Source: Bacteroidota bacterium
GTDB lineage: Bacteria; Bacteroidota; Bacteroidia; Cytophagales; Cyclobacteriaceae
Length of the DNA stretch: 64,000 nucleotides
Direction: 5' to 3'
Assembly (NCBI GenBank): GCA_018267215.1
Contig: JAFDYX010000002.1
Span: 62,001 to 126,000, forward strand
Part shown: positions 7,860 through 16,345 of the stretch, in pieces
Layout of the letters: each line of letters starts with the position of its first letter
Numbering within the stretch: the stretch's first letter is position 1
The notes under the pieces: generated by a model
Seen by the model: the letters and a program-made list of their open reading frames with translations, nothing else
Database searches by the model: none
Told to the model about the DNA's origin: nothing
Position numbers and translations under genes: made by a program

Positions 7860-7881
7860 GTTTTCTGATCACACAGAAAAC
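7860..7881. promoter_or_regulatory. Inverted repeat in a divergent promoter region
   Basis: GTTTTCTG-ATCACA-CAGAAAAC has perfect 8-bp arms and a 6-nt spacer. It lies 49 bp upstream of the sigma-factor start and 79 bp upstream of the divergent small membrane protein gene, so it is placed to control either. It could also fold as a hairpin in a leader. No T-run follows on either strand, so it is not a terminator. Confidence 0.45.
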
Positions 7882-7960
7882 TGAATCTCTTTGCAACATT
7901 TCAATGTACAGTGGTGTCTCACGCAGTGAAATCGGATTTATAAACTTAAAAACTAATAGT

Positions 7961-8314
7961 ATGGATCACAATTTAAGGGAAGTGTTAATGCCTATTGCCA
8001 TCTTGGGTAGCATTAGTGCAGGTGTGTATTTTTTCGCTTCAGTAATGACAAACTACATCCTAAAAAAGAAAATGATTGAAAAGGGATTTGTCAATGAAGA
8101 CACGCAGGCTATCTTCAAACAACACGTATCTGAAAACAAATATGCGTCTTTGAAGTGGGGCCTGCTTGCATTTTTTGTAGGTGTTTCGCTAATTATTATG
8201 GAGTACATACCCGTGCAACCACAGTCGCCCCTACCCTACGGAGTGCTATTTGTAGCTGTATCACTTGGCTTTTTAATCTACTTTTTCATCGTAAAAAAGT
8301 CAAACCAGAAATAA
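7961..8314 (+). CDS. Small integral membrane protein (DUF6249-like)
   Basis: The start is taken at ATG 7961 (MDHNLREVLMPIAIL), because the 19 codons before it look like leader DNA. The protein has 117 residues with three predicted helices (about 9-29, 62-80, 90-110) and a charged loop between the first two (KKKMIEKGFVNEDTQAIF). Small membrane proteins of this kind are common beside ECF sigma genes in Bacteroidota and resemble the DUF6249 group; that family label is from memory. It is divergent from the sigma factor and is followed by a hairpin at 8332. Confidence 0.75.
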   Translation: MDHNLREVLMPIAILGSISAGVYFFASVMTNYILKKKMIEKGFVNEDTQAIFKQHVSENKYASLKWGLLAFFVGVSLIIMEYIPVQPQSPLPYGVLFVAVSLGFLIYFFIVKKSNQK

Positions 8315-8331
8315 GCTCGAGTCTTTTTTAG

Positions 8332-8357
8332 AGGCCGCTCTCTGCGGCCTTCATTTT
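8332..8357 (+). terminator. Hairpin terminator after the small membrane protein
   Basis: AGGCCGC (8332-8338), loop TCTCT, GCGGCCT (8344-8350) is a perfect 7-bp GC-rich stem, followed by TCATTTT. It lies 17 bp after the stop codon and just before the next gene's start, so it probably insulates the two genes. The T-run is short, so it may attenuate rather than stop transcription. Confidence 0.55.
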
Positions 8358-8370
8358 AACCCAAACAATT

Positions 8371-10794
8371 ATGTTCAGAAATTATTTCAAGACTGCCGTG
8401 CGCAGTCTGCTCAGGCATCGCTTTTTCTCTGCCATCAATATATTTGGCTTGGCGGTAGCCATGGCCCTCTCGATGGTTATCATTATGCTGGTGGCTGACC
8501 AGATGATGTACGACCGCTACAACACCAAGCGCGATCGTATCTATCGCGTAAACTCCATTCCCGTTGCTAACAACGGTGCGATGTTGAATGAGACCGCAAC
8601 CACTACACTTCCGCTGAAAGAAGAGTTGCTTGAAAACTATACAGGTATTGAGAAAGCTACCCGTATCGTTCGCGGCTTTGGCAACATGTGGATGGAACTG
8701 GACAACAATAATGTAAACATTCCTATTGCCGGCTACTACGTTGACCCTGAGTTTTTGGAAATTTTTGAACATGAACTGGAATACGGAAATCCAAAGACGG
8801 CATTAGCTGAACCTTTTTCAGTAGTACTTTCAAAAAAAGCTGCCAAAAAACTTTTCAAACAAGACAACCCGGTGGGCGAAACCTTCAAAGTAGGTGACGA
8901 GGGTCCTTACAAAGTTACCGGCATTTTAAAGGAGACGAAAAACAAGACACACATTGCGTTTGATGCGCTCGCCAGTCTGTCATCCATCAAAAGCCTGGAG
9001 GCAATAGGCAAGCATAACAAAGAGCTCGACAACTGGTACAATGCATGGCAAGGTTGGGTGTATGTGCTTTTAGAGAAAGGGAAAACAATTCAGGACATCC
9101 AACATGATCTTGAAAAGATTGAAAAAAAATATTTCTCCACGTTACCCAAACCTGATACGCAACAAAAAATAAAATATTCTTTACAGCCCTTAATGAGCAT
9201 TACACCCGGTGCGTTCATCAACAATCCGATTGGGCCGTTCTTGCCATGGATATTTATTTATTTTTTTATCGGGCTTGCGGCAGTAGTCATGCTCACCTCT
9301 TGTTTTAATTTCACCAACTTATCTATTGCCCGTTCGCTCACACGTGCGCGCGAGATAGGTGTGCGCAAAGTAACAGGTGCCCTGCGTTGGCAGGTGTTGT
9401 TGCAATTTCTTTCCGAATCGGTAATAATTGCCTTGCTTTCGCTACTGGGTGCTACGGTACTGTTGGTATTGGCCAAGCCGCTGTTGCAGCAGCTCAGCTT
9501 CGCGCGGTTAATGCGGTGGGATATGGAAGTCAATTATTTTGTGCTGGGGATTTTCATCGTATTTGCTTTAGTAGTAGGGATTCTCGCAGGCTTTTTTCCC
9601 GCAGTTGTCTTGAGTGGGTTTCAGCCGGTAAAAGTTTTGAAAGGAATGAACACGATGAAGCTGTTTTCAGGTATAAAATTGAGGAAAGCGCTTTTGATAA
9701 CTCAATTTACTTTTTCATTGATTTTTATCATCTCAATGGTTGTTGTATTCAACCAATTGCAGCTTTTCCTTCGTGCAGATCATGGTTTCAGCATGGAGAA
9801 AAAGATAGTAGTCGGTTTAAACAATACAAACTACGCCACCTTAAAAAATGAATTACTGAAAAATAAAAATATTGAAGACGTATCGGCCGTGTCGCATGTA
9901 TTAGCTGCCGGAAACAGTTATGGGGCAGATTACAAAAGGTCATTGGAAGACAAAGACTGGATTGATTTACTTTATTATTCTACGGATGAGGATTATCTGA
10001 AGAATCTGGAAATACCATTAGTAGCCGGAAAATATTTCTCAATAGAAAATGGAAATTCAAATAAAAATTTTGTGGTACTCAACGAAAAAGCTGTTGAGGT
10101 CTTCCACTTCAAATCAGCGGCAGAAGCGGTGAGGGAAGAAATCATCTTACATTCAGATTCATCGCGCAAGCAAATAATTGGGGTTGTTAAAAACTACAAC
10201 CATCAAATGTTAATAGAAAAGATGAAACCGCTCGCTTTAATCTGCAATCCGGTTGAATATAAACTGCTGCAAGTGAAATATTCTGGTAGCTATGATGAAG
10301 CAGGTAAAGCAATAGAAGAAGCATGGATGAAAGTAAACCCAAACTTAAAAGTAGATTACAAAGACTTTTACACGGAAGTTCATAAACTCTACGACATCTT
10401 CTTTGGCGATCTGGTAAGCATTATTGGTTTGATAGCCTTTCTTGCGGTTGTAATCTCCTGCCTTGGTCTTTTGGGCATGGCAACCTATACAACAGAAACC
10501 CGCATCAAAGAAATTTCTATACGCAAATTGCTGGGCAGCAGCGATGGGGCATTAATTTATTTGCTGTCTAAAGGGTTTTTGGTGGTGCTGCTCATTGCCA
10601 TTTTAATTGCTGTGCCTGCTGCTTATTTCATCAACAACTTGTGGCTGGAACAGGTGGCCTACCATGTGTCGGTAGATTTTTCTACTATCGCTCTTGGCAC
10701 TGCCATCCTCATTTTATTTGGTGTGCTGACGGTGGGGTCTCAAACCTATCGCGCAGTATGGATAAAACCGGTTGATAATTTGAAAAACGAGTGA
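8371..10794 (+). CDS. ABC transporter permease, two-FtsX-domain MacB-like
   Basis: The complete 807-residue protein belongs to the same family as the truncated permease at the left edge. N-terminal helix about 20-44 (INIFGLAVAMALSMVIIMLV), MacB periplasmic core (about 45-280), first FtsX domain with three helices (about 285-430, with TRAREIGVRKVTGA), a short central helix (LITQFTFSLIFIISMVVVF), second periplasmic domain (about 460-680) and second FtsX domain (about 690-800, with ETRIKEISIRKLLG). No ATPase gene adjoins it, so it may use the ATPase at 1662 or one elsewhere. A strong terminator at 10839 follows; the gene appears to be transcribed alone. Confidence 0.93.
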   Translation: MFRNYFKTAVRSLLRHRFFSAINIFGLAVAMALSMVIIMLVADQMMYDRYNTKRDRIYRVNSIPVANNGAMLNETATTTLPLKEELLENYTGIEKATRIVRGFGNMWMELDNNNVNIPIAGYYVDPEFLEIFEHELEYGNPKTALAEPFSVVLSKKAAKKLFKQDNPVGETFKVGDEGPYKVTGILKETKNKTHIAFDALASLSSIKSLEAIGKHNKELDNWYNAWQGWVYVLLEKGKTIQDIQHDLEKIEKKYFSTLPKPDTQQKIKYSLQPLMSITPGAFINNPIGPFLPWIFIYFFIGLAAVVMLTSCFNFTNLSIARSLTRAREIGVRKVTGALRWQVLLQFLSESVIIALLSLLGATVLLVLAKPLLQQLSFARLMRWDMEVNYFVLGIFIVFALVVGILAGFFPAVVLSGFQPVKVLKGMNTMKLFSGIKLRKALLITQFTFSLIFIISMVVVFNQLQLFLRADHGFSMEKKIVVGLNNTNYATLKNELLKNKNIEDVSAVSHVLAAGNSYGADYKRSLEDKDWIDLLYYSTDEDYLKNLEIPLVAGKYFSIENGNSNKNFVVLNEKAVEVFHFKSAAEAVREEIILHSDSSRKQIIGVVKNYNHQMLIEKMKPLALICNPVEYKLLQVKYSGSYDEAGKAIEEAWMKVNPNLKVDYKDFYTEVHKLYDIFFGDLVSIIGLIAFLAVVISCLGLLGMATYTTETRIKEISIRKLLGSSDGALIYLLSKGFLVVLLIAILIAVPAAYFINNLWLEQVAYHVSVDFSTIALGTAILILFGVLTVGSQTYRAVWIKPVDNLKNE

Positions 10795-10838
10795 CGGATG
10801 ACCAACTGAAATAAGTTTCTTTTGATAGCAACACCCAG

Positions 10839-10868
10839 CCACGGTTTGTGCCTCCTCACAAACCGTGG
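10839..10868 (+). terminator. Strong hairpin terminator after the permease
   Basis: CCACGGTTTGTG (10839-10850), loop CCTCCT, CACAAACCGTGG (10857-10868) is a perfect 12-bp stem, followed by CATTTTCATTTTC. It lies 44 bp after the permease stop codon. Confidence 0.8.
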
Positions 10869-10963
10869 CATTTTCATTTTCGCATATTTGATTTATAATC
10901 AAGCCTTATGTATTTTTTTATCTGATTATCAATGTGTTACATTTTTTTATTGAATATTTTTCA

Positions 10964-10990
10964 AAAGTACTTGGCTATACATAGTACTTT
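10964..10990 (+). promoter_or_regulatory. Probable PadR operator
   Basis: AAAGTACT (10964-10971) and AGTACTTT (10983-10990) are perfect 8-bp inverted arms 11 nt apart, centred about 49 bp upstream of the PadR start. PadR proteins commonly repress their own operon through such a dyad, so this is probably the autoregulatory operator for padR-pspC. The binding assignment is inferred from position and symmetry. Confidence 0.55.
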
Positions 10991-11025
10991 CACGTATAAA
11001 CAATCAGATAGCTAAAAATGTGCTT

Positions 11026-11364
11026 ATGAACCTTGAAAACACACAAGTGCAGATGCGAAAGGGAATTTTAGAATACTGTATTTTGCACATCATCGCACGG
11101 GGCGAAACGTATGCTTCCGATATGTTGGACGAACTAACCTCTGCCAAAATGATTGTCGTAGAAGGTACCCTCTACCCACTGCTCACCCGCCTGAAAAACT
11201 CGGGGCTGCTGGAATACAAATGGGTAGAATCTAAATCCGGGCCGCCCAGAAAATATTACAAGCTAACCCCAACAGGTGAAAATTTTCTGCATGGGCTGAC
11301 CGAAACCTGGAACGACCTGGTGCACTCCACCGAAATGATCCGTACAAAAACTGTTACTATTTAA
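11026..11364 (+). CDS. PadR-family transcriptional repressor
   Basis: The start is taken at ATG 11026 (MNLENTQVQMRKGILEYC); a GTG two codons earlier is possible. The 112-residue protein is a minimal (subfamily 2) PadR with a winged helix: KGILEYCILHIIARGETYASDM as the first helices, VEGTLYPLLTRLKNSGLL as the recognition helix, and the wing GPPRKYYKLTPTG. A short C-terminal dimerisation helix follows. PadR genes paired with PspC-domain proteins are frequent in Bacteroidota and Firmicutes; the repressor is thought to sense envelope or drug stress and control the downstream gene. It is 19 bp from the PspC gene, and a dyad at 10964 fits its operator. Confidence 0.93.
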   Translation: MNLENTQVQMRKGILEYCILHIIARGETYASDMLDELTSAKMIVVEGTLYPLLTRLKNSGLLEYKWVESKSGPPRKYYKLTPTGENFLHGLTETWNDLVHSTEMIRTKTVTI

Positions 11365-11383
11365 CCTCACTTCTTTTTCTGTT

Positions 11384-13762
11384 ATGAAAAAAACACTCAG
11401 CATCAACATCAGCGGCATCATCTTCCATATCGAAGAAGATGGATACGAATCGCTGCGCAAATACCTCGACTCCATCAACAAATATTTCGGTTCGTTTGAC
11501 GACAGCAGCGAAATATTGGCAGACATTGAAAGCCGGATAGCCGAAATCTTTTTGGCTAAATTAAATGAAGGCAAGCAGGTGATCACAGCAGAAGATGTGC
11601 AGTACCTGATGGCTACCATGGGCAATGTAAATGATTTTAAGGCGGCAGAGGAAAATGATTTTGCGGGTACATCCGCTCAAGAAAAAAGGCAACCAAGCGG
11701 AACTGCTCAACCAGCCAACAAAAAGTTAGTGCGCGATCAGCGCAGAAAAATATTGGGCGGTGTATGTGCCGGGCTTGCCCACTATTTCAGTATTGATCCG
11801 GTTTGGGTAAGAGTGGTTTTTGGCGTGCTCTTCTTCTTTTACGGAAGTGGCATATTAGTGTACCTCATCCTGTGGATTGTGCTGCCGGGTGAAAACAATT
11901 TGGAAGAGGAACCCAGCCTGAAAAAAATGTACCGCAACCCCGACAAAAAAGTGTTGGGCGGAGTGGCCGGTGGTGTAGCCGCTTATTTTGGTGGCGATGT
12001 GGTGCTGGTCAGAATCCTATTCCTCCTCCTGTTATTTGCCGGTGGCTTTGGCTTGTTGCTGTACATCATCTTATGGTTCTCGCTTCCCGAAGCGAAAACC
12101 ATTACCGAAAAAATGGAAATGCAGGGCGAGCCTGTTACGCTGAGCAACATCGAATCTACCGTCAAGAAAAATTTGAATGAAAAGGATCAAGACGAAAGTA
12201 CGTTAGCCAAAATAATCCTCTTTCCATTTCGCGCGATAGCCGAAATCATGCGCTTCTTTGCGAAGATTATCGGCCCGATTGTAAAAGGATCTCTGGAGGT
12301 CGTGCGTATCTTCATCGGCATAATCATTCTGATGACAGGCATCGCATTGGTCATCTCTGTGCTGCTGGCATTCGGACTGCTGTTTGGGTTGATTTCCTCC
12401 GCCTCGCTGCCCGACTCCTGGGGGTTAGCCCAACTGGGCGGAACTAATTTTCCGATAGATGCCATCAAAGCTACATTCCCGATGTGGATGTTAGTTGCCG
12501 CTTTTTTTGTAGCCTTCATCCCATCGCTGTTCATCCAAATGTTAGGCAGTTCCATCATTGCCAAACGCATGGTGGTGCGCCCTTTGGTAGGGTGGACAAT
12601 GTTTGTCATCTTCTTTATCAGCGTGTTGTTGGTGGCCATATCATTACCTCGCCTCATCCTTTCGTTCAAAGAAGAGGGCGAATACAGAACTGAACATCTG
12701 TATGACCTGCATGGCAAAACTGCAGTCTTTAAAATCAATGAAACCGGCTTAGACGATTATCATGTAATAGACCTGCACCTGAAAGGGTACGATGGCACAC
12801 AACTGAAACTGACTGAAACATTTAAGGCGCAAGGGCGAAGCCGTAAACAGGCCAACGAAAATGCCAAGACTGTAACCTATCAGATACAACAAGCTGACAG
12901 TATATTAACATTCGATTCCAATATTATTTTCCCGGCAGGCACAACGTTTCATGCCCAGCGGCTGGAGATGGAATTGCTCATTCCGTATAACCAACATTTT
13001 GTAATAGATGGCGACATGTGGCGGCTGATAGACAACTCGTATGGGCGATGGAATTATGCCGAAACAGAAAAAAACCAGACATGGATCATGACGGCTAAAG
13101 GATTAGAGTGTTTAACGTGCCCGCCTCCATCTAAAAGCGAGCAAGGGCTGGGCGAGCAAGATCAATTCGGCTTAAAAGATTTTAATGAATTGGATATTAA
13201 AGGCGTGTTCAATCTTACACTTCATCGGGGCGATGCTTATTCCATAGAAATATTGGGCGACAGCAAGGAACGAGAAAAATACAAAATTGAAAAAACAGAT
13301 AACTTGTTGGAAATTGATTATCGGTCAGGTAAAAAGCCATTTTGGTCGAACGATGTGGATGGCACCGACTTAACAAAAGTACAAATTACACTGCCGCACC
13401 TGAGTAAACTAAAAATAAAAGGAGCCGGAAAAATAAAATTAGAAGGATTTGATGAAGACGATTTAAGTATCGCCTTGTTTGGTGCCATGGCCTGCGAGGC
13501 AAGCCTCTCTTCGCACAACCTGCAACTCGACCTTTCGGGGCCGGTAGTTTTTGAATTAGACGGCCATGGCGATTTTCTGGAAGCTGAGGTCAGCAAAGTA
13601 GCCCAACTGAAAGCAAGCAGCTACGAAGTGCGCCATGCCGTAGTCAGCGCCAAAGAACTGGGCCGCGCCCGCGTAAATGCCACAGAGCGTGTGGAAATAG
13701 AAACCGATGTAACCGGATCAGTAAAATATCAAGGTAATCCGGAAGTGATCAGAAAAGATTAG
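11384..13762 (+). CDS. PspC-domain membrane protein with C-terminal GIN (DUF2807-like) domain
   Basis: The protein has 792 residues. A soluble N-terminal region (1-95) is followed by two tandem PspC domains (about 117-170 and 183-237), each with a basic RKILGGVCAG- or KKVLGGVAGG-type start and a helix pair. Four or five further membrane helices (about 285-430) come next, then a large extracytoplasmic region. Its last part (about 590-785: KDFNELDIKGVFNLTLHRGD, then repetitive beta-strand sequence) resembles the GIN/DUF2807 beta-helix fold of Bacteroidota. PspC is the membrane component of the phage-shock response, so a role in envelope-stress sensing is likely. It is co-transcribed with the PadR gene. 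Confidence 0.9.
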   Translation: MKKTLSINISGIIFHIEEDGYESLRKYLDSINKYFGSFDDSSEILADIESRIAEIFLAKLNEGKQVITAEDVQYLMATMGNVNDFKAAEENDFAGTSAQEKRQPSGTAQPANKKLVRDQRRKILGGVCAGLAHYFSIDPVWVRVVFGVLFFFYGSGILVYLILWIVLPGENNLEEEPSLKKMYRNPDKKVLGGVAGGVAAYFGGDVVLVRILFLLLLFAGGFGLLLYIILWFSLPEAKTITEKMEMQGEPVTLSNIESTVKKNLNEKDQDESTLAKIILFPFRAIAEIMRFFAKIIGPIVKGSLEVVRIFIGIIILMTGIALVISVLLAFGLLFGLISSASLPDSWGLAQLGGTNFPIDAIKATFPMWMLVAAFFVAFIPSLFIQMLGSSIIAKRMVVRPLVGWTMFVIFFISVLLVAISLPRLILSFKEEGEYRTEHLYDLHGKTAVFKINETGLDDYHVIDLHLKGYDGTQLKLTETFKAQGRSRKQANENAKTVTYQIQQADSILTFDSNIIFPAGTTFHAQRLEMELLIPYNQHFVIDGDMWRLIDNSYGRWNYAETEKNQTWIMTAKGLECLTCPPPSKSEQGLGEQDQFGLKDFNELDIKGVFNLTLHRGDAYSIEILGDSKEREKYKIEKTDNLLEIDYRSGKKPFWSNDVDGTDLTKVQITLPHLSKLKIKGAGKIKLEGFDEDDLSIALFGAMACEASLSSHNLQLDLSGPVVFELDGHGDFLEAEVSKVAQLKASSYEVRHAVVSAKELGRARVNATERVEIETDVTGSVKYQGNPEVIRKD

Positions 13763-13801
13763 CACCTAAAAGTCAAGTTTTTTATGTTGGTGGATTTAAA
13801 A

Positions 13802-13809
13802 TATTTTTG
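13802..13809 (+). promoter_or_regulatory. Bacteroidota-type -7 promoter element
   Basis: TATTTTTG matches TAnnTTTG exactly and lies 58 bp upstream of the acyltransferase start at 13868. No clean -33 TTG occurs at the usual distance, so this is a partial promoter match. Confidence 0.4.
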
Positions 13810-13867
13810 TTTGTAAGTAGAAGTTTGATGCAACGGTTGTTGCCGCAAACATATTAACAAACATATC

Positions 13868-14977
13868 GTGAGCACCAATCGCCTTCTCTCGCTCGATGCC
13901 TTTCGTGGCCTCACAGTAGCTGCCATGATATTGGTCAATAATCCCGGGAGTTGGGGCGCTATCTATCCACCGTTAGAGCATGCCAAATGGAATGGATGCA
14001 CGCCCACCGATTTAATCTTTCCATTCTTTCTTTTTATTGTGGGTATGTCCATACACTTTGCCTATCACAATAAACTGCGCGATGGCCTGACCAAAAAAAT
14101 ATTTCTTAAAATATTCAGGCGCACGCTAATCATTTTTGGATTGGGAGTTTTGTTGGCGTGGTTTCCCGTCTTTTCGCTCGAGCGGTTGTTGCACCTGCGT
14201 GTTCCGGGAGTTTTGCAGCGTATCAGTTTAGTATTTTTTTGTTGTTCACTCCTTTATTTCAAAACAAATTGGCTCGCACAAATACGGATTGCGTTGGTTC
14301 TTTTGTTCGGATATTTTTTATTGATGACACTCGTGCCCGTTCCCGGCTTTGGCCCTGCTAATCTTGAACCGGAAACCAACCTCGCAGCGTGGCTCGACAG
14401 GCTGTTGCTCAGCGGTCACTTGTGGTCGCAAAGCAAAACGTGGGATCCCGAAGGGTTACTAAGTACCTTGCCAGCCGTGGCTACCGGAATCATCGGCTTA
14501 CTAACAGGACAAATGTTTTCAAGAATTGAGAAGAGCGAAACAAGAACGGTTTGGTTGTTTTTTGTCGGTGCTGTGTTGATTGCAACCGGACTGCTTTGGG
14601 GTTTGGTTTTTCCTGTCAACAAATCGCTTTGGACGAGCAGCTTTGTATTATACACCGCAGGCATAGGCATGCAGGTATTTGCTTTTTGTTATTGGGTCAT
14701 AGATGTACACGGATTAAAAAAATGGGCAATGCCTTTCGTTTACTTTGGTATGAATGCAATTTTTGTGTTTGTTGCCTCGGGAGCCATTGCCAAGTTGATG
14801 ACAAGAATCAAAATTGGAGAAGAACAAATTTCGTTGTGGGGCTTGATCTACAGAGATTATTATCATTCTTGGCTTGCCGCAAAAGATGCCTCGCTTTTAT
14901 TGGCTATCACTTTTGTATTAATCTTTCTTGCGGTGCTATGGTGGATGTATAAGAAGAAGATTTTTATCAAAGTTTAG
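13868..14977 (+). CDS. Heparan-alpha-glucosaminide N-acetyltransferase-like membrane protein (DUF5009/NagX type)
   Basis: The protein has 369 residues and starts at GTG 13868 (MSTNRLLSLDAFRGLTVAAM). The LSLDAFRG start and the CTPTDLIFPFFLFIVGMSI segment are hallmarks of the HGSNAT/NagX family, which carries acetyl groups from cytoplasmic acetyl-CoA across the membrane to amino sugars. About ten membrane helices fill the length, ending in a basic tail (YKKKIF). There is no amino-sugar cluster nearby, so the acceptor cannot be named. The gene seems to be transcribed alone from the TATTTTTG promoter. Confidence 0.85.
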   Translation: MSTNRLLSLDAFRGLTVAAMILVNNPGSWGAIYPPLEHAKWNGCTPTDLIFPFFLFIVGMSIHFAYHNKLRDGLTKKIFLKIFRRTLIIFGLGVLLAWFPVFSLERLLHLRVPGVLQRISLVFFCCSLLYFKTNWLAQIRIALVLLFGYFLLMTLVPVPGFGPANLEPETNLAAWLDRLLLSGHLWSQSKTWDPEGLLSTLPAVATGIIGLLTGQMFSRIEKSETRTVWLFFVGAVLIATGLLWGLVFPVNKSLWTSSFVLYTAGIGMQVFAFCYWVIDVHGLKKWAMPFVYFGMNAIFVFVASGAIAKLMTRIKIGEEQISLWGLIYRDYYHSWLAAKDASLLLAITFVLIFLAVLWWMYKKKIFIKV

Positions 14978-15018
14978 CAGTTTCAAAAAAAGGTTCGAGC
15001 CCATGCAACCTTAGCACT

Positions 15019-15026
15019 TACCTTTG
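15019..15026 (+). promoter_or_regulatory. -7 promoter element of the second sigma-factor operon
   Basis: TACCTTTG matches TAnnTTTG exactly. Transcription would begin near 15032, which rules out the TTG codon at 15024 as the start and supports ATG 15051 for the sigma factor. The -33 region (GTTCG, near 14993) is a poor match. Confidence 0.5.
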
Positions 15027-15050
15027 CATCTACCCTGCCGAGAGGCTCAA

Positions 15051-15620
15051 ATGGGTTTACATATTTACCGCACTACAGAAACGGAAATGATTGAAGGCTG
15101 CCTGCGGCAAGACAGGCAAGCACAGCAACTGCTTTACCGGCAATTTGCCGGCAAAATGTATGCGGTATGCTGCCGCTATGTAAAAGACCGTATGCAGGCC
15201 GAAGATGTGTTGGTCATGGCTTTTACTAAAATATTTGAGCGCCTGAGCCAGTACAAAGGCGATGGCAGTTTTGAGGGGTGGATCAGACGTGTGATGGTGA
15301 ACGAATCGCTTACCTATCTGCGAAAGCATAAAAACATGTACCTCGAAACAGACATAGAGGCTGCCGCCTTTGAGCCTGATTATCAAAAAATGGAAAACGT
15401 TTTAGAGGCAGATGATATGATGAAAATGATTGAAGCCATGCCCACAGGCTACCGAACCGTATTTAATATGTACGCCATTGATGGCTACAGCCATGAAGAA
15501 ATTGCACAACAGCTTGGCATCAGCGAAAACACCTCAAAGTCGCAATTGAGCCGAGCCCGTGTTTATTTACAAAAGAAATTAACCGAAATGGATCATGAAA
15601 CCATCCGAAAAACAAACTGA
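15051..15620 (+). CDS. ECF-type RNA polymerase sigma factor (second)
   Basis: The product has 189 residues from ATG 15051 (MGLHIYRTTETEMIEGCL). Region 2 (about 10-95) includes AEDVLVMAFTKIFERLSQYKG and the W-containing helix EGWIRRVMVNESLTYLRK. Region 4 (about 125-180) includes MPTGYRTVFNMYAIDGYSHEEIAQQLGISENTSKSQLSRAR. It differs clearly from the sigma factor at 7232, so the two are not a recent duplication. Its 3' end overlaps the next gene by 26 bp, which indicates coupling with a putative anti-sigma factor. It heads a three-gene unit with an outer-membrane protein that may be a target. Confidence 0.93.
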   Translation: MGLHIYRTTETEMIEGCLRQDRQAQQLLYRQFAGKMYAVCCRYVKDRMQAEDVLVMAFTKIFERLSQYKGDGSFEGWIRRVMVNESLTYLRKHKNMYLETDIEAAAFEPDYQKMENVLEADDMMKMIEAMPTGYRTVFNMYAIDGYSHEEIAQQLGISENTSKSQLSRARVYLQKKLTEMDHETIRKTN

Positions 15621-16323
15621 CAAGATTGATCAGCTTTTTAAAAATAAATTGGAGGAACACAGCCTTCCTCCATCCGAGCATGCCTGGAATGGCATAGAAG
15701 CCGCCTTATTAAAAAAAAATAAAGCGTGGGTGTGGCGGCTGGCTGCCGGAGTAGTGCTGGCAGGCCTGCTGTTGGCACTCCTGTATCAACGTGAAAACAA
15801 AGAGCCTGTTCTCGCAAAATCACAAATGAAGAATCCAGTCGCCAATACTCAGCCGCAACAAAAATCAGCTGAGCAGTCTGGAGCAAAAAATCAGACATCT
15901 ATCCTCAATCAAAAAAAGTCTGAGGGTAATTACAGCATCGTTTCTTCGACACAACATAAAACAAAACCGACTAACACCTCTGTCTCTCAAAAAATAAATA
16001 TTATTGACACCGTGTCCTCTGGCAATCAAACCAAAACCAATCTGGCTTATCATCCGGAGGAAGAAAAAATAAAACCTGAAGCAACGCCCGTGGCATCTGT
16101 TGCGTCTTCCACGCGAAAGCCAATAAAACTGGAATTTACGCTGGATGACTTTTCGACTGCCCCAACTGTGGCCACAGCGGTGGGCGAAAAAAAATCAGGC
16201 ATCAAGAAATTTCTGGAGTTGGCCCGTGATGTAAAAAAAGGTGAGGCACCCCTAACAGGCTTAAAAGAAATAAAAGATGAAATTCTTGCCCGTGGCTTTT
16301 TCACCAAACAAAAAAACAATTAA
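15595..16323 (+). CDS. Single-pass membrane protein, putative anti-sigma factor
   Basis: The product has 242 residues: a short cytoplasmic N-terminus (about 1-45, with HAWNGIEAALLKKN), one membrane helix (about 48-65, WRLAAGVVLAGLLLALLY), and a long, poorly conserved S/T/K/Q-rich periplasmic part. The C-terminal helix (KKFLELARDVKKGEAPLTGLKEIKDE) looks more ordered. Overlap with the sigma gene and the topology fit an anti-sigma factor. The sequence itself gives no domain I can name with confidence. Confidence 0.8.
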   Translation: MKPSEKQTDKIDQLFKNKLEEHSLPPSEHAWNGIEAALLKKNKAWVWRLAAGVVLAGLLLALLYQRENKEPVLAKSQMKNPVANTQPQQKSAEQSGAKNQTSILNQKKSEGNYSIVSSTQHKTKPTNTSVSQKINIIDTVSSGNQTKTNLAYHPEEEKIKPEATPVASVASSTRKPIKLEFTLDDFSTAPTVATAVGEKKSGIKKFLELARDVKKGEAPLTGLKEIKDEILARGFFTKQKNN

Positions 16324-16345
16324 AGAACTAAACGAATTGTAATCC

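Noticed and set aside
7797-7920. GTGAGAC and GTCTCAC as a long-range inverted repeat around the sigma-factor promoter
   Set aside because: Seven-base arms about 110 bp apart are expected by chance; the compact dyad at 7860 is a better candidate.
14993-15003. GGTTCGAGCCC resembling a tRNA T arm
   Set aside because: No acceptor, D or anticodon arm fits around it; a chance match.
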